Origin: Aquibacillus halophilus
Lineage (GTDB): Bacteria > Bacillota > Bacilli > Bacillales > Amphibacillaceae
Direction: 5' to 3'
Assembly (NCBI RefSeq): GCF_009649745.1
Contig: NZ_WJNG01000018.1
Coordinates: 52,567-116,566 of the forward strand
DNA: 64,000 bases
The first letter of the stretch is position 1, and every line of letters starts with the position of its first letter. Below are positions 27,062 through 35,803 of the stretch, piece after piece. The notes below the pieces were generated by a model. That model saw only the letters and a program-made list of their open reading frames with translations. It was not told the DNA's origin and made no database searches. Position numbers and translations under genes: made by a program.

Positions 27062-27256
27062 ATGATGGAGTTTCTTTATTTTCCAGAAGATAAATCGTTA
27101 TATTTTCCTGCTATTATTAGTTTGTTGTTTTTCGTGATTGGTGCATTTGTGGCAATGTATTTATTTCATAAATCCTCAAAAAAAGAGGAACGAAGAATAG
27201 ATGAGAAATACCAATCCGAAATATATCAGTCTACAACGGATGAGACAAATAAATAG
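27062..27256 (+). CDS. Small single-pass membrane protein, hypothetical
   Basis: A 64-residue protein with one membrane helix (IISLLFFVIGAFVAMYLF) followed by a highly charged soluble tail. ATG 27062 has AAGGACG upstream; a GTG at 27053 is an alternative. TATAAT at 27033-27038 is a plausible -10. A terminator follows, so it is a real transcription unit. Family not recognised. Confidence 0.6.
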   Translation: MMEFLYFPEDKSLYFPAIISLLFFVIGAFVAMYLFHKSSKKEERRIDEKYQSEIYQSTTDETNK

Positions 27257-27269
27257 ATAATTAAACCCC

Positions 27270-27303
27270 AAAACCTTTATCTTCGATGAAGGTTTTTTCT
27301 TTT
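27270..27303 (+). terminator. Terminator of the small membrane protein gene
   Basis: AACCTTTAT pairs with ATGAAGGTT (one G-U), loop CTTCG, followed by TTTTCTTTT. Confidence 0.85.
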
Positions 27304-27368
27304 GGTTATATTGATGATTTAACTTGGCGATACTAGTTGGAGTATGTAAAAAGAGAGGTAGTTAAGCA

Positions 27369-27941
27369 ATGAAATTTTTTTCTATTTGTATAGTTATTTT
27401 CTTTCTTTTGTTAACTTCTTGTCAAGAACAAGAACGAACTCCTTTGGAAGTGAGTATGTACAATGGTAATGATGATTCGATTGGTACAGCTACCTTGTCG
27501 GAGCAACCTGATGGTGTGAAAATTAAATTATCCGTTGAAGGCTTGGAGCCTGGTTTACATGGAATCCATGTTCACGAGTTTCCAGAATGTGAAGGGCCAG
27601 ATTTTAAGTCCGCTGGAAATCACCTTGACACAGAAGGTAATGAACATGGTTTAATGCATCCTGAGGGAGCCCATTTAGGTGATTTACCTAACATAGAAGT
27701 CGGGGAAGATGGAACAGTTGAAACAGAACTGGTACTAAGTGGCGCGACATTGATGGATGAAAAAAACTCTATCCTTCAAAATGACGGGACAGCTTTAATT
27801 ATACACGAAAAGCAGGATGATGGAGTTAGTCAGCCCGCTGGGGATGCTGGATCAAGAATTGCGTGTGGGACGATATCCTTAGACGAAAATAAAAGCGAGC
27901 CTCCAACAGATCCTACTGAATCCAATGAAGAGGAAGAATAA
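27369..27941 (+). CDS. Cu/Zn superoxide dismutase-like lipoprotein
   Basis: A 190-residue exported protein with a lipobox LLLTSC (C18). The SOD domain shows GIHVHEF (two Cu ligands), SAGNH (bridging His), EHG...GAHLGD (Zn ligands) and IIHEKQDD (fourth Cu His), plus SRIAC with the active-site Arg and the disulfide Cys. All metal ligands seem to be present, unlike B. subtilis YojM, which is reported to lack one Cu ligand. The C-terminus is a very acidic tail (about 20 residues). It should detoxify superoxide outside the membrane. ATG 27369 follows AGAGAGG. Confidence 0.9.
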   Translation: MKFFSICIVIFFLLLTSCQEQERTPLEVSMYNGNDDSIGTATLSEQPDGVKIKLSVEGLEPGLHGIHVHEFPECEGPDFKSAGNHLDTEGNEHGLMHPEGAHLGDLPNIEVGEDGTVETELVLSGATLMDEKNSILQNDGTALIIHEKQDDGVSQPAGDAGSRIACGTISLDENKSEPPTDPTESNEEEE

Positions 27942-27984
27942 CTTACAAATAGTCGTTCAATCATTAATTCAATAACCAAAGACT

Positions 27985-28037
27985 CTAAAAAAATAGGAAT
28001 TTCAAGAAAGTACAGTACACTTTTAAAAAATTCCTAT
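27985..28037 (-). terminator. Probable terminator of patB
   Basis: ATAGGAATT (27993-28001) pairs with AATTCCTAT (28029-28037), with an AAAGT/ACTTT inner stem. A run of T follows on the minus strand. Confidence 0.6.
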
Positions 28038-28050
28038 ATCAATCTATCGT

Positions 28051-29226
28051 CTAGTTTGATTTGTTATAGTTGTCTAAGGCTGTGATAATTCGATCAATTC
28101 CATCTTTAAGCACAGCTTTTGGGCACGCAATATTCATTCGCATAAATCCATCTGACTCTTCCCCAAAAGAAACTCCATCATTTAAACCAACTTTTGCTTT
28201 ATTTGCCATGAACTTCTTTAATTCTTCGTTCTTTAGTCCAAGTCCCCGACAGTCCATCCAAACCAAGTAAGTTCCTTCAGGCTCAATAATATTTATTTCA
28301 TCTCTATCTTTAAATGAACGAGTGACAAGGTCCCTATTTTCTTCTAAAATGGACAATAATTCTTCTAGCCAAGACTCTCCATATTTATAGGCTGCTTCCA
28401 AAGCGGATATTCCCATTGTGTTTAACATATAAATACCTTGACTATTAAAGAAATCTTTAATTAAATCTCTGTCTTTCGTATTTGGTATCACCGCATAGGA
28501 TACTTGCAAACCAGCTAAATTAAATGTTTTTGTAGGTGACATACAAGTTATTGTTTGTTCGTTTATCTCTTTTGAGAGTAGGCCAATTGGAATATGTTTC
28601 TGATTAGAATAGACTAGATCGGCATGAATTTCATCAGAGAAAATTTTAACATCATATTTTAAGCACAATTCCCCCATTTTTGTTAACTCTTCTTTTGTCC
28701 AGACTCTTCCAGCTGGATTATGGGGATTACAAAGAATAAATGCTTTCACACCTAGTCTCAATTTCTCTTCAAAGTCTTCGAAATCTATCTCATAACTATT
28801 ATTAACCAGCTTCAAAGAATTGGTAACTAAATTGCGATCATGGTTCTTAACTATGTTATAAAATGGGGGATACACAGGAGTTTGGATTAGTATAGAATCT
28901 CCGGGCTTTGTTAATGCTTGTACTGCAGTATGTAGTGTAGAAACAACACCTGGACTGTATAAAAGCCAAGATTTATTGATTTCCCAGTCATGTCTTCGGT
29001 AGAGCCAATCTATTATGGTATTATTAATTGTTGTGTCTGTAATTGTATAACCAAATATCCCATGTTTTGATCTATCAACTAGTGAGTCAATTACTGGTTG
29101 AGGGGTTTGAAAATCCATGTCCGCAACCCACAAGGGTAACACCTCATCCGATCCATATATAGCTTTGATTAAGTCCCACTTAACAGAACGAGTTCCTTTT
29201 CTTTCATGAACGTAATCGAAACTCAT
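28051..29226 (-). CDS. patB: PatB/MalY-type cystathionine beta-lyase
   Basis: A fold-type I PLP aminotransferase-like enzyme of 391 residues. It has LCNPHNPAGRVW, FSDEIHADLVY and the PLP lysine in SPTKTFNLAG, the pattern of the MalY/PatB C-S lyase group rather than of true aminotransferases. PatB cleaves cystathionine or cysteine conjugates. RBS GGAGGAC lies upstream on the minus strand. It is in the kapB-patB-yugF neighbourhood as in B. subtilis. Confidence 0.9.
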   Translation of the reverse strand: MSFDYVHERKGTRSVKWDLIKAIYGSDEVLPLWVADMDFQTPQPVIDSLVDRSKHGIFGYTITDTTINNTIIDWLYRRHDWEINKSWLLYSPGVVSTLHTAVQALTKPGDSILIQTPVYPPFYNIVKNHDRNLVTNSLKLVNNSYEIDFEDFEEKLRLGVKAFILCNPHNPAGRVWTKEELTKMGELCLKYDVKIFSDEIHADLVYSNQKHIPIGLLSKEINEQTITCMSPTKTFNLAGLQVSYAVIPNTKDRDLIKDFFNSQGIYMLNTMGISALEAAYKYGESWLEELLSILEENRDLVTRSFKDRDEINIIEPEGTYLVWMDCRGLGLKNEELKKFMANKAKVGLNDGVSFGEESDGFMRMNIACPKAVLKDGIDRIITALDNYNKSN

Positions 29227-29342
29227 AAAATTTGTCCTCCTCTTGTACTTTCATTATGAACATTATAGTAAATGCTGTGAAAGAATGGAAATGTTTATTT
29301 AAGAAATCCCTGAATTCAGTAGACAATTTTAAGTGTATTTTC

Positions 29343-30176
29343 TTAGTTGCATTCATCGAGAATTCTTTCGCAAATTACATTTGGGACTTCTTCGGGTAAC
29401 AAATGTCCAGCAAAATCAAAGGTACAAAGCTCAGCCCTAGGCAAATCACGTACTAAATGGTATGCGATTGATATCGGTAAAATCTCATCTTTTTTTCCCC
29501 AAAAAATGTAAGATTGAATCTCAATCGTTGCTAAACACTCTGAATCCAAATCACCCTCCCGATCTCGAATCATTTTTGTTAGACACAAATAGATCGCATT
29601 ATCTAGGAAAGGTTTTATATATGTTTTCAACATACCCTTAGAAATGATGGATTCATTGTAAACACATTGCCTAAGTGTTTCATAAACACCTTTTCGATAA
29701 AGAAGTCCTTTTAATAAGTACGGAAAAAAAGGTAACCAACTAATTAGATAGCTAAATCGGTCCGCCTTTGACAGATAACTACAAGGAGCGAGTAGTATAA
29801 GTTTTCTTATACGTTCTGGATAGTGATAGGCACAAGTTAAGGCGATCTGTCCACCCATTGAATGTCCAACAAGATAGGCTTGGCTAATAGATTTTGTATT
29901 CATAAAATATATGATAATATTTGCTAAATTGACATAGGAATACTTAAATCTTGTTAGTCTGTCACTATCTCCAAATGGTGGAAGATCAATAGTTACAATG
30001 TTGTATTTTTCTATTAGTAAAGGAATCATTTTCCTGAAACTGTATTGAGAAGAAAGAAATCCATGGATAAATATCATATAAGGTTTATTAGAATCCAGTG
30101 GTTCTTTATAAGCTTGAAAACATATATTGGTTCCTTTATAGGTAATCCATTGTTTCTTGACTTTGATGTTTTCCAT
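29343..30176 (-). CDS. yugF: Alpha/beta hydrolase YugF
   Basis: A 277-residue alpha/beta hydrolase with the oxyanion segment IFIHGFLSSQYSF, the nucleophile elbow VGHSMGGQ and the terminal histidine in FAGHLLPEE. The start ATG at 30176 was chosen because AAAGGAG lies 11 bases upstream; a longer in-frame ATG at 30203 contains that RBS. Position near patB and yugI matches YugF. The substrate is unknown. Confidence 0.82.
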   Translation of the reverse strand: MENIKVKKQWITYKGTNICFQAYKEPLDSNKPYMIFIHGFLSSQYSFRKMIPLLIEKYNIVTIDLPPFGDSDRLTRFKYSYVNLANIIIYFMNTKSISQAYLVGHSMGGQIALTCAYHYPERIRKLILLAPCSYLSKADRFSYLISWLPFFPYLLKGLLYRKGVYETLRQCVYNESIISKGMLKTYIKPFLDNAIYLCLTKMIRDREGDLDSECLATIEIQSYIFWGKKDEILPISIAYHLVRDLPRAELCTFDFAGHLLPEEVPNVICERILDECN

Positions 30177-30277
30177 GAAAGGTTGTACTCCTTTCACCTT
30201 CATTATTAGTATGACTTATCATGCTCCAACAAAGAAATTTTTATCGATAATTTAAATCATTCACTCAAATTGAACAC

Positions 30278-30307
30278 AAAAAAAGCAAAGCGATAGTATC
30301 GCTTTGC
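30278..30307 (-). terminator. Minus-strand terminator with no assigned gene
   Basis: GCAAAGCGATA (30285-30295) and TATCGCTTTGC (30297-30307) form a perfect 11-bp stem. On the minus strand it is followed by TTTTTTTTGTG. It lies upstream of yugF and points the same way, so it must end a transcript from the 30310-30600 gap. Confidence 0.75.
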
Positions 30308-30392
30308 CTCACAGGGGGAATACGAGAAAGTCTTACATATATAGGTATTGCCAAAATTGCACAGTTTTAAACATAAAAATATATAATTTTTA

Positions 30393-30491
30393 CTATTTCT
30401 TAATATTCTTTGCCGTAAAAGACTTATCTGTGCTAAAATAGATAATTGTGTATAAAGCTAAACTTTTATTAGTGGGTTTTTCTTCATTCAT
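30393..30491 (-). CDS. Possible 32-residue small protein (weak)
   Basis: In the gap between yugF and yugI an ATG frame encodes MNEEKPTNKSLALYTIIYFS and 12 more residues. It lies about 85 bases upstream of a minus-strand terminator that otherwise has no gene. No clear RBS is seen, so this may equally be an untranslated RNA or chance. The rest of the 416-base gap holds the yugI promoter region and nothing else that I can recognise. Confidence 0.25.
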   Translation of the reverse strand: MNEEKPTNKSLALYTIIYFSTDKSFTAKNIKK

Positions 30492-30619
30492 TTTGCTAAT
30501 AATTGTTGTTTAATCGATGTGAATGTCTGGAATGTTGAGTGAATTCAATCTTCAAATATACGTATATTATCAGATAGTACATCAAGATAACGATGATAAA
30601 AAATTGGGAGTTGTTTTTT

Positions 30620-31018
30620 ATGGAAAATAGTTTTGAGGTAGGTCAAGTATTAGAAGGAAAAGTAACAGGTATTCAACCTTATGGAGCATTTGTAGCACTA
30701 GACGATAAAGTCCAAGGTCTAGTTCATATTTCAGAAGTAACACATGGTTTTGTAAAAGACATTAACGAACATCTTACTCTTGGTGATCAGGTTAAGGTGA
30801 AAATTCTTCAAATAGACGAAGCGAAAAATAAATATTCTCTTTCTATTCGTGCAACAGAAGAGGCGCCAAAACAAAGTGTTAAGAGACCTCAGCAGCCTAA
30901 GCAAACACAAACATATACACAAAAACAAGATGATCAAGAAGGATTTAATACTTTAAAAGACAAACTTGGCGATTGGATTAAACAATCTGAAGAGCGAGAA
31001 AGTACTTTTAAGAAATAA
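30620..31018 (+). CDS. yugI: S1-domain RNA-binding protein YugI (general stress protein 13)
   Basis: A 132-residue protein with one S1 domain at residues 4-75 (VLEGKVTGIQPYGAFVALDD, GLVHISEV, VKVKILQID) and a polar Gln/Lys-rich tail. S1 proteins of this type bind RNA or ribosomes; in B. subtilis GSP13 is stress-induced. ATG 30620 follows GGGAG. An imperfect SigB-like site (GTTTAA, 14 bases, TGGAAT) lies at 30508-30533. Confidence 0.9.
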   Translation: MENSFEVGQVLEGKVTGIQPYGAFVALDDKVQGLVHISEVTHGFVKDINEHLTLGDQVKVKILQIDEAKNKYSLSIRATEEAPKQSVKRPQQPKQTQTYTQKQDDQEGFNTLKDKLGDWIKQSEERESTFKK

Positions 31019-31032
31019 TTGAATTTCAATAT

Positions 31033-31070
31033 AAAAAGGACCCCGGTTTTGAATTTGGGTCCTTTTTTTT
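31033..31070 (+). terminator. Bidirectional terminator between yugI and the second thrC-like gene
   Basis: AAAAAGGACCC (31033-31043) pairs with GGGTCCTTTTT (31057-31067), with A and T runs on both sides. Confidence 0.88.
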
Positions 31071-31072
31071 AT

Positions 31073-32284
31073 TTATGATAATATATCATCGGGTTGTAAA
31101 ATTGGAACTTGTACGTCAGTTGAATCAGGATATTTGATGCCAGCTCCTGTATTAAGAACAACTACTTTGTCTTTATCTTTAATCCATCCATTACCTCTTA
31201 ACTTTCTAATTGCCGAAAATGCCGCAGCACCTTCAGGACAAATAAATGTTCCTTCAAGACTAGCAACAGTTCGCTGTTCAGTGAATAATTCCTGATCACT
31301 AACCGATATTGCGTAACCATCTGTGTTGTATAAGGCATCTAAGACTAAAAAGTCGCCAATTGCTTTTGGGACATTAATTCCAAAAGCTTTTGTCGAGCTG
31401 TTTGGCCAGAAATCAGAACTGTGTTTTCCTTCTTCCCATGCCTTTACTATTGGGGCACACCCGTCAGCCTGAACGGCAACTAAACGAGGAAGTTTGTCAG
31501 ACTTTAACCAACCAAGCTGAATTAGTTCCTTAAATGCTTTATATATGCCAATAAGACCAACTCCACCACCAGTTGGATATACAATGACATCTGGACATTT
31601 CCAGTCTAGTTGTTCGGCAATTTCAAATCCCATTGTCTTTTTTCCTTCAATTCGGTAAGGCTCCTTTAAGGTTGATGCATCATAGATGTTATTTCTATTT
31701 ATCCACTCACCAACAATTTTACCTGCATCACTAATTAAACCATTTACTAGGAAAAGATCCGCGCCAGCAATAGCACATTCCTCTCGGGTTATTTTAGGAG
31801 CATCGATTGGCATTACGATAGTAGCTTTTATATCAGCACGGGCGGAATATAGTGACCAAGCTGCACCTGCGTTTCCATTTGTGGGCATCGCAAGTTTTTT
31901 AATTCCTAATTCTTTCGCTTTTGAAACTCCGACTGTTGCTCCACGTGCCTTAAAAGAACCGGTTGGAATTAGCCCTTCATCTTTCATAAGCAAGTTTTCT
32001 ATATTCATTTCTTGGCTTAATTTTTTTAGTTCTACAAGTGGTGTCATTCCTTCTCCTAAAGATACAACGTTCTCTGTAGATGAAATTGGTAATAGTTCAT
32101 GATATCGCCACAGAGATGCAGACCGTTTTTGTATTTGCTCAGGAGCTAAGTTTCTTTTTAATTCATCGATTTTATATTCTACTAATAACGGTGAGCCGCA
32201 TATACATAGCTGTTGTATTTTAAGGTGATCATAGGTGGATGAACATTTTGGACAATATAAATGTGATATGTAACTAAAAACCAT
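31073..32284 (-). CDS. Threonine synthase-like PLP enzyme (second copy, with zinc-ribbon N-terminus)
   Basis: A 403-residue fold-type II PLP enzyme. An N-terminal zinc ribbon (CPKC ... CICG) precedes SLGEGMTPL, the PLP lysine in PTGSFKARG, NGNAGAAWS and the glycine loop PTGGGVGL. It is longer than and clearly different from thrC in the hom operon. It may be a true threonine synthase of the long type or a related lyase such as a threonine dehydratase-like or cysteate synthase-like enzyme. It stands alone with terminators on both sides. The substrate is not proven. Confidence 0.85.
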   Translation of the reverse strand: MVFSYISHLYCPKCSSTYDHLKIQQLCICGSPLLVEYKIDELKRNLAPEQIQKRSASLWRYHELLPISSTENVVSLGEGMTPLVELKKLSQEMNIENLLMKDEGLIPTGSFKARGATVGVSKAKELGIKKLAMPTNGNAGAAWSLYSARADIKATIVMPIDAPKITREECAIAGADLFLVNGLISDAGKIVGEWINRNNIYDASTLKEPYRIEGKKTMGFEIAEQLDWKCPDVIVYPTGGGVGLIGIYKAFKELIQLGWLKSDKLPRLVAVQADGCAPIVKAWEEGKHSSDFWPNSSTKAFGINVPKAIGDFLVLDALYNTDGYAISVSDQELFTEQRTVASLEGTFICPEGAAAFSAIRKLRGNGWIKDKDKVVVLNTGAGIKYPDSTDVQVPILQPDDILS

Positions 32285-32338
32285 AAATTTCCCCTCCCAT
32301 TTTATTCTAGTTTAAAGAAGAAGATGAAGTTTGAACAG

Positions 32339-32372
32339 AAAAAAGCAGCCTTTCGGATAGATCGAAAGGCTG
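32339..32372 (-). terminator. Terminator of the DUF378 gene
   Basis: CAGCCTTTCG (32346-32355) and CGAAAGGCTG (32363-32372) form a 10-bp stem with a T-run on the minus strand. Confidence 0.85.
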
Positions 32373-32456
32373 AATTATGTTCAATATGTTAAAAATGAAG
32401 TCTTTATTTCGGTTTTACTTATATTGTTGGGAAATTCTAAGGGGATAGACGTATAT

Positions 32457-32696
32457 TTAACGCTCTGCTTTTGGTTCTCTTCGATCAGCGAGTTCTTCTG
32501 ACGGTTTGAAAAGTAAAGACAGGCAGATTAAGCCACTAACACCTACGATGGCATAAATTACACGAGCAAATGCTCCACTTTGTTCACCACCACCAAAGAT
32601 AGCAGCAACTAAATCAAATTGAAACAAACCAATAAGTCCCCAATTAATTCCTCCGACAATAAGTAAAAGTAATGAAATTCTTTGTAATGTACTCAT
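32457..32696 (-). CDS. yuzA: DUF378 membrane protein (YuzA-like)
   Basis: A 79-residue protein with two hydrophobic helices. LLLIVGGINWGLIGLFQFDL followed by a glycine-rich turn and IYAIVGVSG is the DUF378 signature. The C-terminal tail is charged. It lies next to pgi as in B. subtilis. RBS AAGGAGG lies upstream on the minus strand. Function unknown. Confidence 0.85.
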   Translation of the reverse strand: MSTLQRISLLLLIVGGINWGLIGLFQFDLVAAIFGGGEQSGAFARVIYAIVGVSGLICLSLLFKPSEELADRREPKAER

Positions 32697-32873
32697 TTAT
32701 TAAACCTCCTTGTGAGTTATTTCATTAGTATTTTTTCTTTTTCATTGAAATTTATACATTATGTAGTAGTTTTGTTCTGGATTAGAAAGAATATTCAAGT
32801 CTTTACTTGATTTAATGGCGTTGTTTAAGGTAAATTTAAGAAGATGATATTAAAATATTATGGAGGTTCTATA

Positions 32874-34220
32874 ATGACTCATGTACGTTTTGAATACGAT
32901 AAAGCTTTATCTTTCTTTGGTCAGCATGAACTAGATTATTTGAAAGAGCCTGTTAAACTTGCTCACGAAGCCATACATAATCAAACAGGGGCAGGAAATG
33001 AATACCTTGGATGGGTAGACTTACCTGAAGCATATGATAAAGATGAGTTCAGCCGAATTAAAAAGTCTGCAGAAAAAATCAAATCAGATTCTGATGTACT
33101 TTTAGTTGTTGGAATCGGCGGTTCTTATTTAGGGGCTCGTGCTGCTCTTGAGATGTTAAATCATTCTTTCTATAATGCATTGTCTAAAGAACAACGGAAA
33201 ACTCCTCAAGTTTTCTTCGTAGGGAATAGTGTTAGTGCCCCTTACATTAATGATTTATTCGATACTCTAAAAGACAAGGATGTTTCTGTTAATGTTATTT
33301 CTAAAAGTGGGACTACAACCGAGCCAGCTATAGCATTCCGTATTTTTAGAAAGTTCCTTGAAGATAAATATGGAGTAGAAGAAGCAAAGGGTAGAATATA
33401 CGCTACAACGGATAAAGAACGAGGAGCCTTAAAAACACTTGCAACTGAAGAGGGTTATGAGAGTTTTATCATTCCTGATGATGTTGGTGGTCGTTATTCT
33501 GTACTAACAGCTGTTGGTTTACTTCCAATTGCTGCAAGTGGTGTAGATATTGATGCTATGATGAGTGGTGCACAAAAAGCACAGGCTGAGCTTAGTGAGG
33601 AAGATCTTTATAAAAATCCTGCTTATCAGTACGCTGCTGTTAGAAATGTGCTTTACAATAAAGGCAAAACTATTGAAATGTTAATCAACTATGAGCCATC
33701 ACTTCAATACTTTTCTGAATGGTGGAAGCAGTTATTTGGGGAAAGTGAAGGAAAAGATTTTAAAGGTATTTTCCCTGCCTCCGCGAACTTTTCGACTGAT
33801 TTACACTCTATGGGACAATATGTTCAGGAGGGAAGAAGAGATTTATTTGAAACAGTTCTTCATGTTGAAGAACCAAAATCAGATATTACCATTGAAGAAG
33901 ATAAACAGGACCTTGATGGATTAAATTATCTTGCAGGAAAAACAATGGATTTTGTCAATGAAAAGGCGTACCAAGGGACGATGTTAGCTCACACAGATGG
34001 ACAAGTGCCAAACCTGATTGTGCATTTACCTAAGCTTGACGCCTACACATTTGGGTATATTGTTTACTTCTTTGAAAAGGCATGTGCAATTAGTGGGTAC
34101 CTACTTGGAGTGAATCCTTTTGATCAACCAGGTGTTGAGGCATATAAAAAGAACATGTTTGCACTGTTAGGTAAACCAGGATTTGAAAAAGAAAAAGAAG
34201 AATTAGAAAAAAGATTATAA
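32874..34220 (+). CDS. pgi: Glucose-6-phosphate isomerase
   Basis: A 448-residue glycolytic enzyme interconverting glucose-6-P and fructose-6-P. Motifs include [26 protein letters not shown] (phosphate binding), the catalytic glutamate region SLHSMGQY-like [12 protein letters not shown], and the terminal lysine in [15 protein letters not shown] 32874 with GGAGG upstream was preferred over 32844. The gene is monocistronic with a strong palindrome after it. Confidence 0.96.
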   Translation: MTHVRFEYDKALSFFGQHELDYLKEPVKLAHEAIHNQTGAGNEYLGWVDLPEAYDKDEFSRIKKSAEKIKSDSDVLLVVGIGGSYLGARAALEMLNHSFYNALSKEQRKTPQVFFVGNSVSAPYINDLFDTLKDKDVSVNVISKSGTTTEPAIAFRIFRKFLEDKYGVEEAKGRIYATTDKERGALKTLATEEGYESFIIPDDVGGRYSVLTAVGLLPIAASGVDIDAMMSGAQKAQAELSEEDLYKNPAYQYAAVRNVLYNKGKTIEMLINYEPSLQYFSEWWKQLFGESEGKDFKGIFPASANFSTDLHSMGQYVQEGRRDLFETVLHVEEPKSDITIEEDKQDLDGLNYLAGKTMDFVNEKAYQGTMLAHTDGQVPNLIVHLPKLDAYTFGYIVYFFEKACAISGYLLGVNPFDQPGVEAYKKNMFALLGKPGFEKEKEELEKRL

Positions 34221-34228
34221 GAAAAAAG

Positions 34229-34261
34229 GAGGATCCTTATTTATCATAAATAAGGATCCTC
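34229..34261 (+). terminator. Probable terminator of pgi
   Basis: GAGGATCCTTATTTA and TAAATAAGGATCCTC form a perfect 15-bp stem with loop TCA. The downstream tract TATTATT is only moderately T-rich. Confidence 0.75.
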
Positions 34262-34320
34262 TATTATTAAACATAAGTTTCAAAGAATGGGGAAAAGTAA
34301 GCTAAAAAGGAGTTTCTCTT

Positions 34321-34722
34321 ATGATTCCAGTGACCTCAGATCTAGAAAACAAGGTTTTCCCATTATATGAACTAGAAAAGCAATTAAAACCGCTCGGCTA
34401 TGTAATTGGTGGGAATTGGGACTTTAATGAAGGTTCCCTTGATTATAGAATGTCGGATGAAGATGGCTATCAATTCATTAGGCTTCCTTTTAAAGCCGAA
34501 GAAGGAATGCTTGATTCTCCTGGTGCAATTGTTCGCTTAGGACAACCGTTTATACTCACTCACGTTTTTCAAGCTGGTGTAGAGGATCATGCTGATAATG
34601 GCGTGATCCAAGGTATGATTAACCAATTCCAGTCACCGGTAGATAAAGATGCTGAAGTACCAGAAAAGTATGTAGAAAAAGGTAAGAGATTAATTGAACA
34701 ACTTGAGCATTTACTACTATAG
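34321..34722 (+). CDS. yugN: YugN family protein
   Basis: A 133-residue soluble protein whose sequence (YVIGGNWDFNEGSLDYRMSD, IVRLGQPFILTHVFQAG) and place next to pgi and yugO match YugN. ATG 34321 follows AAAAGGAG. No catalytic motif is evident and the function is not known. Its TAG stop abuts the stop of yugO head-on. Confidence 0.82.
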   Translation: MIPVTSDLENKVFPLYELEKQLKPLGYVIGGNWDFNEGSLDYRMSDEDGYQFIRLPFKAEEGMLDSPGAIVRLGQPFILTHVFQAGVEDHADNGVIQGMINQFQSPVDKDAEVPEKYVEKGKRLIEQLEHLLL

Positions 34723-35715
34723 CCTTGATAAAACGATAAGCGTATCATTTTTTTGAAGTTTATCATCAAAGGGGGGGTTGAGTATTAACTCTCCTTTTCT
34801 AATGATGCCAATCAAAATTTGTTCTTCGGCAACATAATGATCAGAGCATTCAAGAAACGTATTACCGATCATTTGCTGTTTGAGATCTATTTGATGGAAT
34901 TGCTGATTGGCCAGCACCTTAAGTAAAATATCAAAGGGTTTAATTGGTTCATCTCGGAAAATTTCATGAAAGAATAATGTACTCATGAAATCGTTAGAAC
35001 GGATAACCGTGTTAGCACCAGCCCGAGTTGCGTTTGTGACTTGCTCTTTAGTTAAAATCTCTGTAATAATATAAACATCGGAATTATTGCCTCTTGTCGC
35101 AACAGTTGTAAGAATACTGCTTTGATCAGCCTGCCTTTCCTTTTTTGACGGATCTGATGTAATCACTACATACTTTGCTTGACTAATATTAGCTTTTTGC
35201 AATATTTCATCTTCTGTTGCATCTCCTCGAACGAAATGAAGAAAATGCTTTTGAAAAGGTAAATTATTTAACGTTTTATCAATTAATACAATTTGTTCAT
35301 GTGTGTTACGTTCTTTTAACATTTCTAATAACTGTTTGGTTCGTTCGTTCCAACCAACGAATATTATATGATTACTACCTTTATAAGTAATAGTCCCCTT
35401 TGATAATTCTTGCTCATGTTTAATCGTACCTGCAGAAATAGTGGCCATATAAAAGGTTACAACTCCACCACCAGCTAGGATTAATAAAATCGCAACCACT
35501 CTTCCTACTGTACTGAGTGGAACATAATCTCCATACCCTACTGTTGACCCCGTAACAAATGCCCACCAAACTCCATCAAAAATCGTGGGGAAATGTTTGG
35601 GCTCAACAAAATGTATGACTATACCAAATGAAAGCATTGTTAAAGATACTGTTGCTAATAGTCTAAATATGGTCGGCATTCGAAAATAAAATTGCCAGAA
35701 CTTATATAAATTCAC
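34717..35715 (-). CDS. yugO: Potassium channel protein YugO (TrkA-N/RCK)
   Basis: A 332-residue channel with two membrane helices (about 17-36 and 68-90) around the selectivity filter TVGYGD (residues 58-63). A cytoplasmic RCK/TrkA_N domain follows (IIFVGWNERTKQLLEML, VRGDATEDE) and a TrkA_C-like end. B. subtilis YugO carries the K+ waves of biofilm signalling. The coding end overlaps yugN by six bases in convergent orientation. Confidence 0.93.
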   Translation of the reverse strand: MNLYKFWQFYFRMPTIFRLLATVSLTMLSFGIVIHFVEPKHFPTIFDGVWWAFVTGSTVGYGDYVPLSTVGRVVAILLILAGGGVVTFYMATISAGTIKHEQELSKGTITYKGSNHIIFVGWNERTKQLLEMLKERNTHEQIVLIDKTLNNLPFQKHFLHFVRGDATEDEILQKANISQAKYVVITSDPSKKERQADQSSILTTVATRGNNSDVYIITEILTKEQVTNATRAGANTVIRSNDFMSTLFFHEIFRDEPIKPFDILLKVLANQQFHQIDLKQQMIGNTFLECSDHYVAEEQILIGIIRKGELILNPPFDDKLQKNDTLIVLSRL

Positions 35716-35803
35716 TACTTGTCACCACACAATTTTTCTTAACAGTATGGACAAGAAACAGGACATTTAAAATATGATTACAAATTCTTTTATCCAATTA
35801 ATT

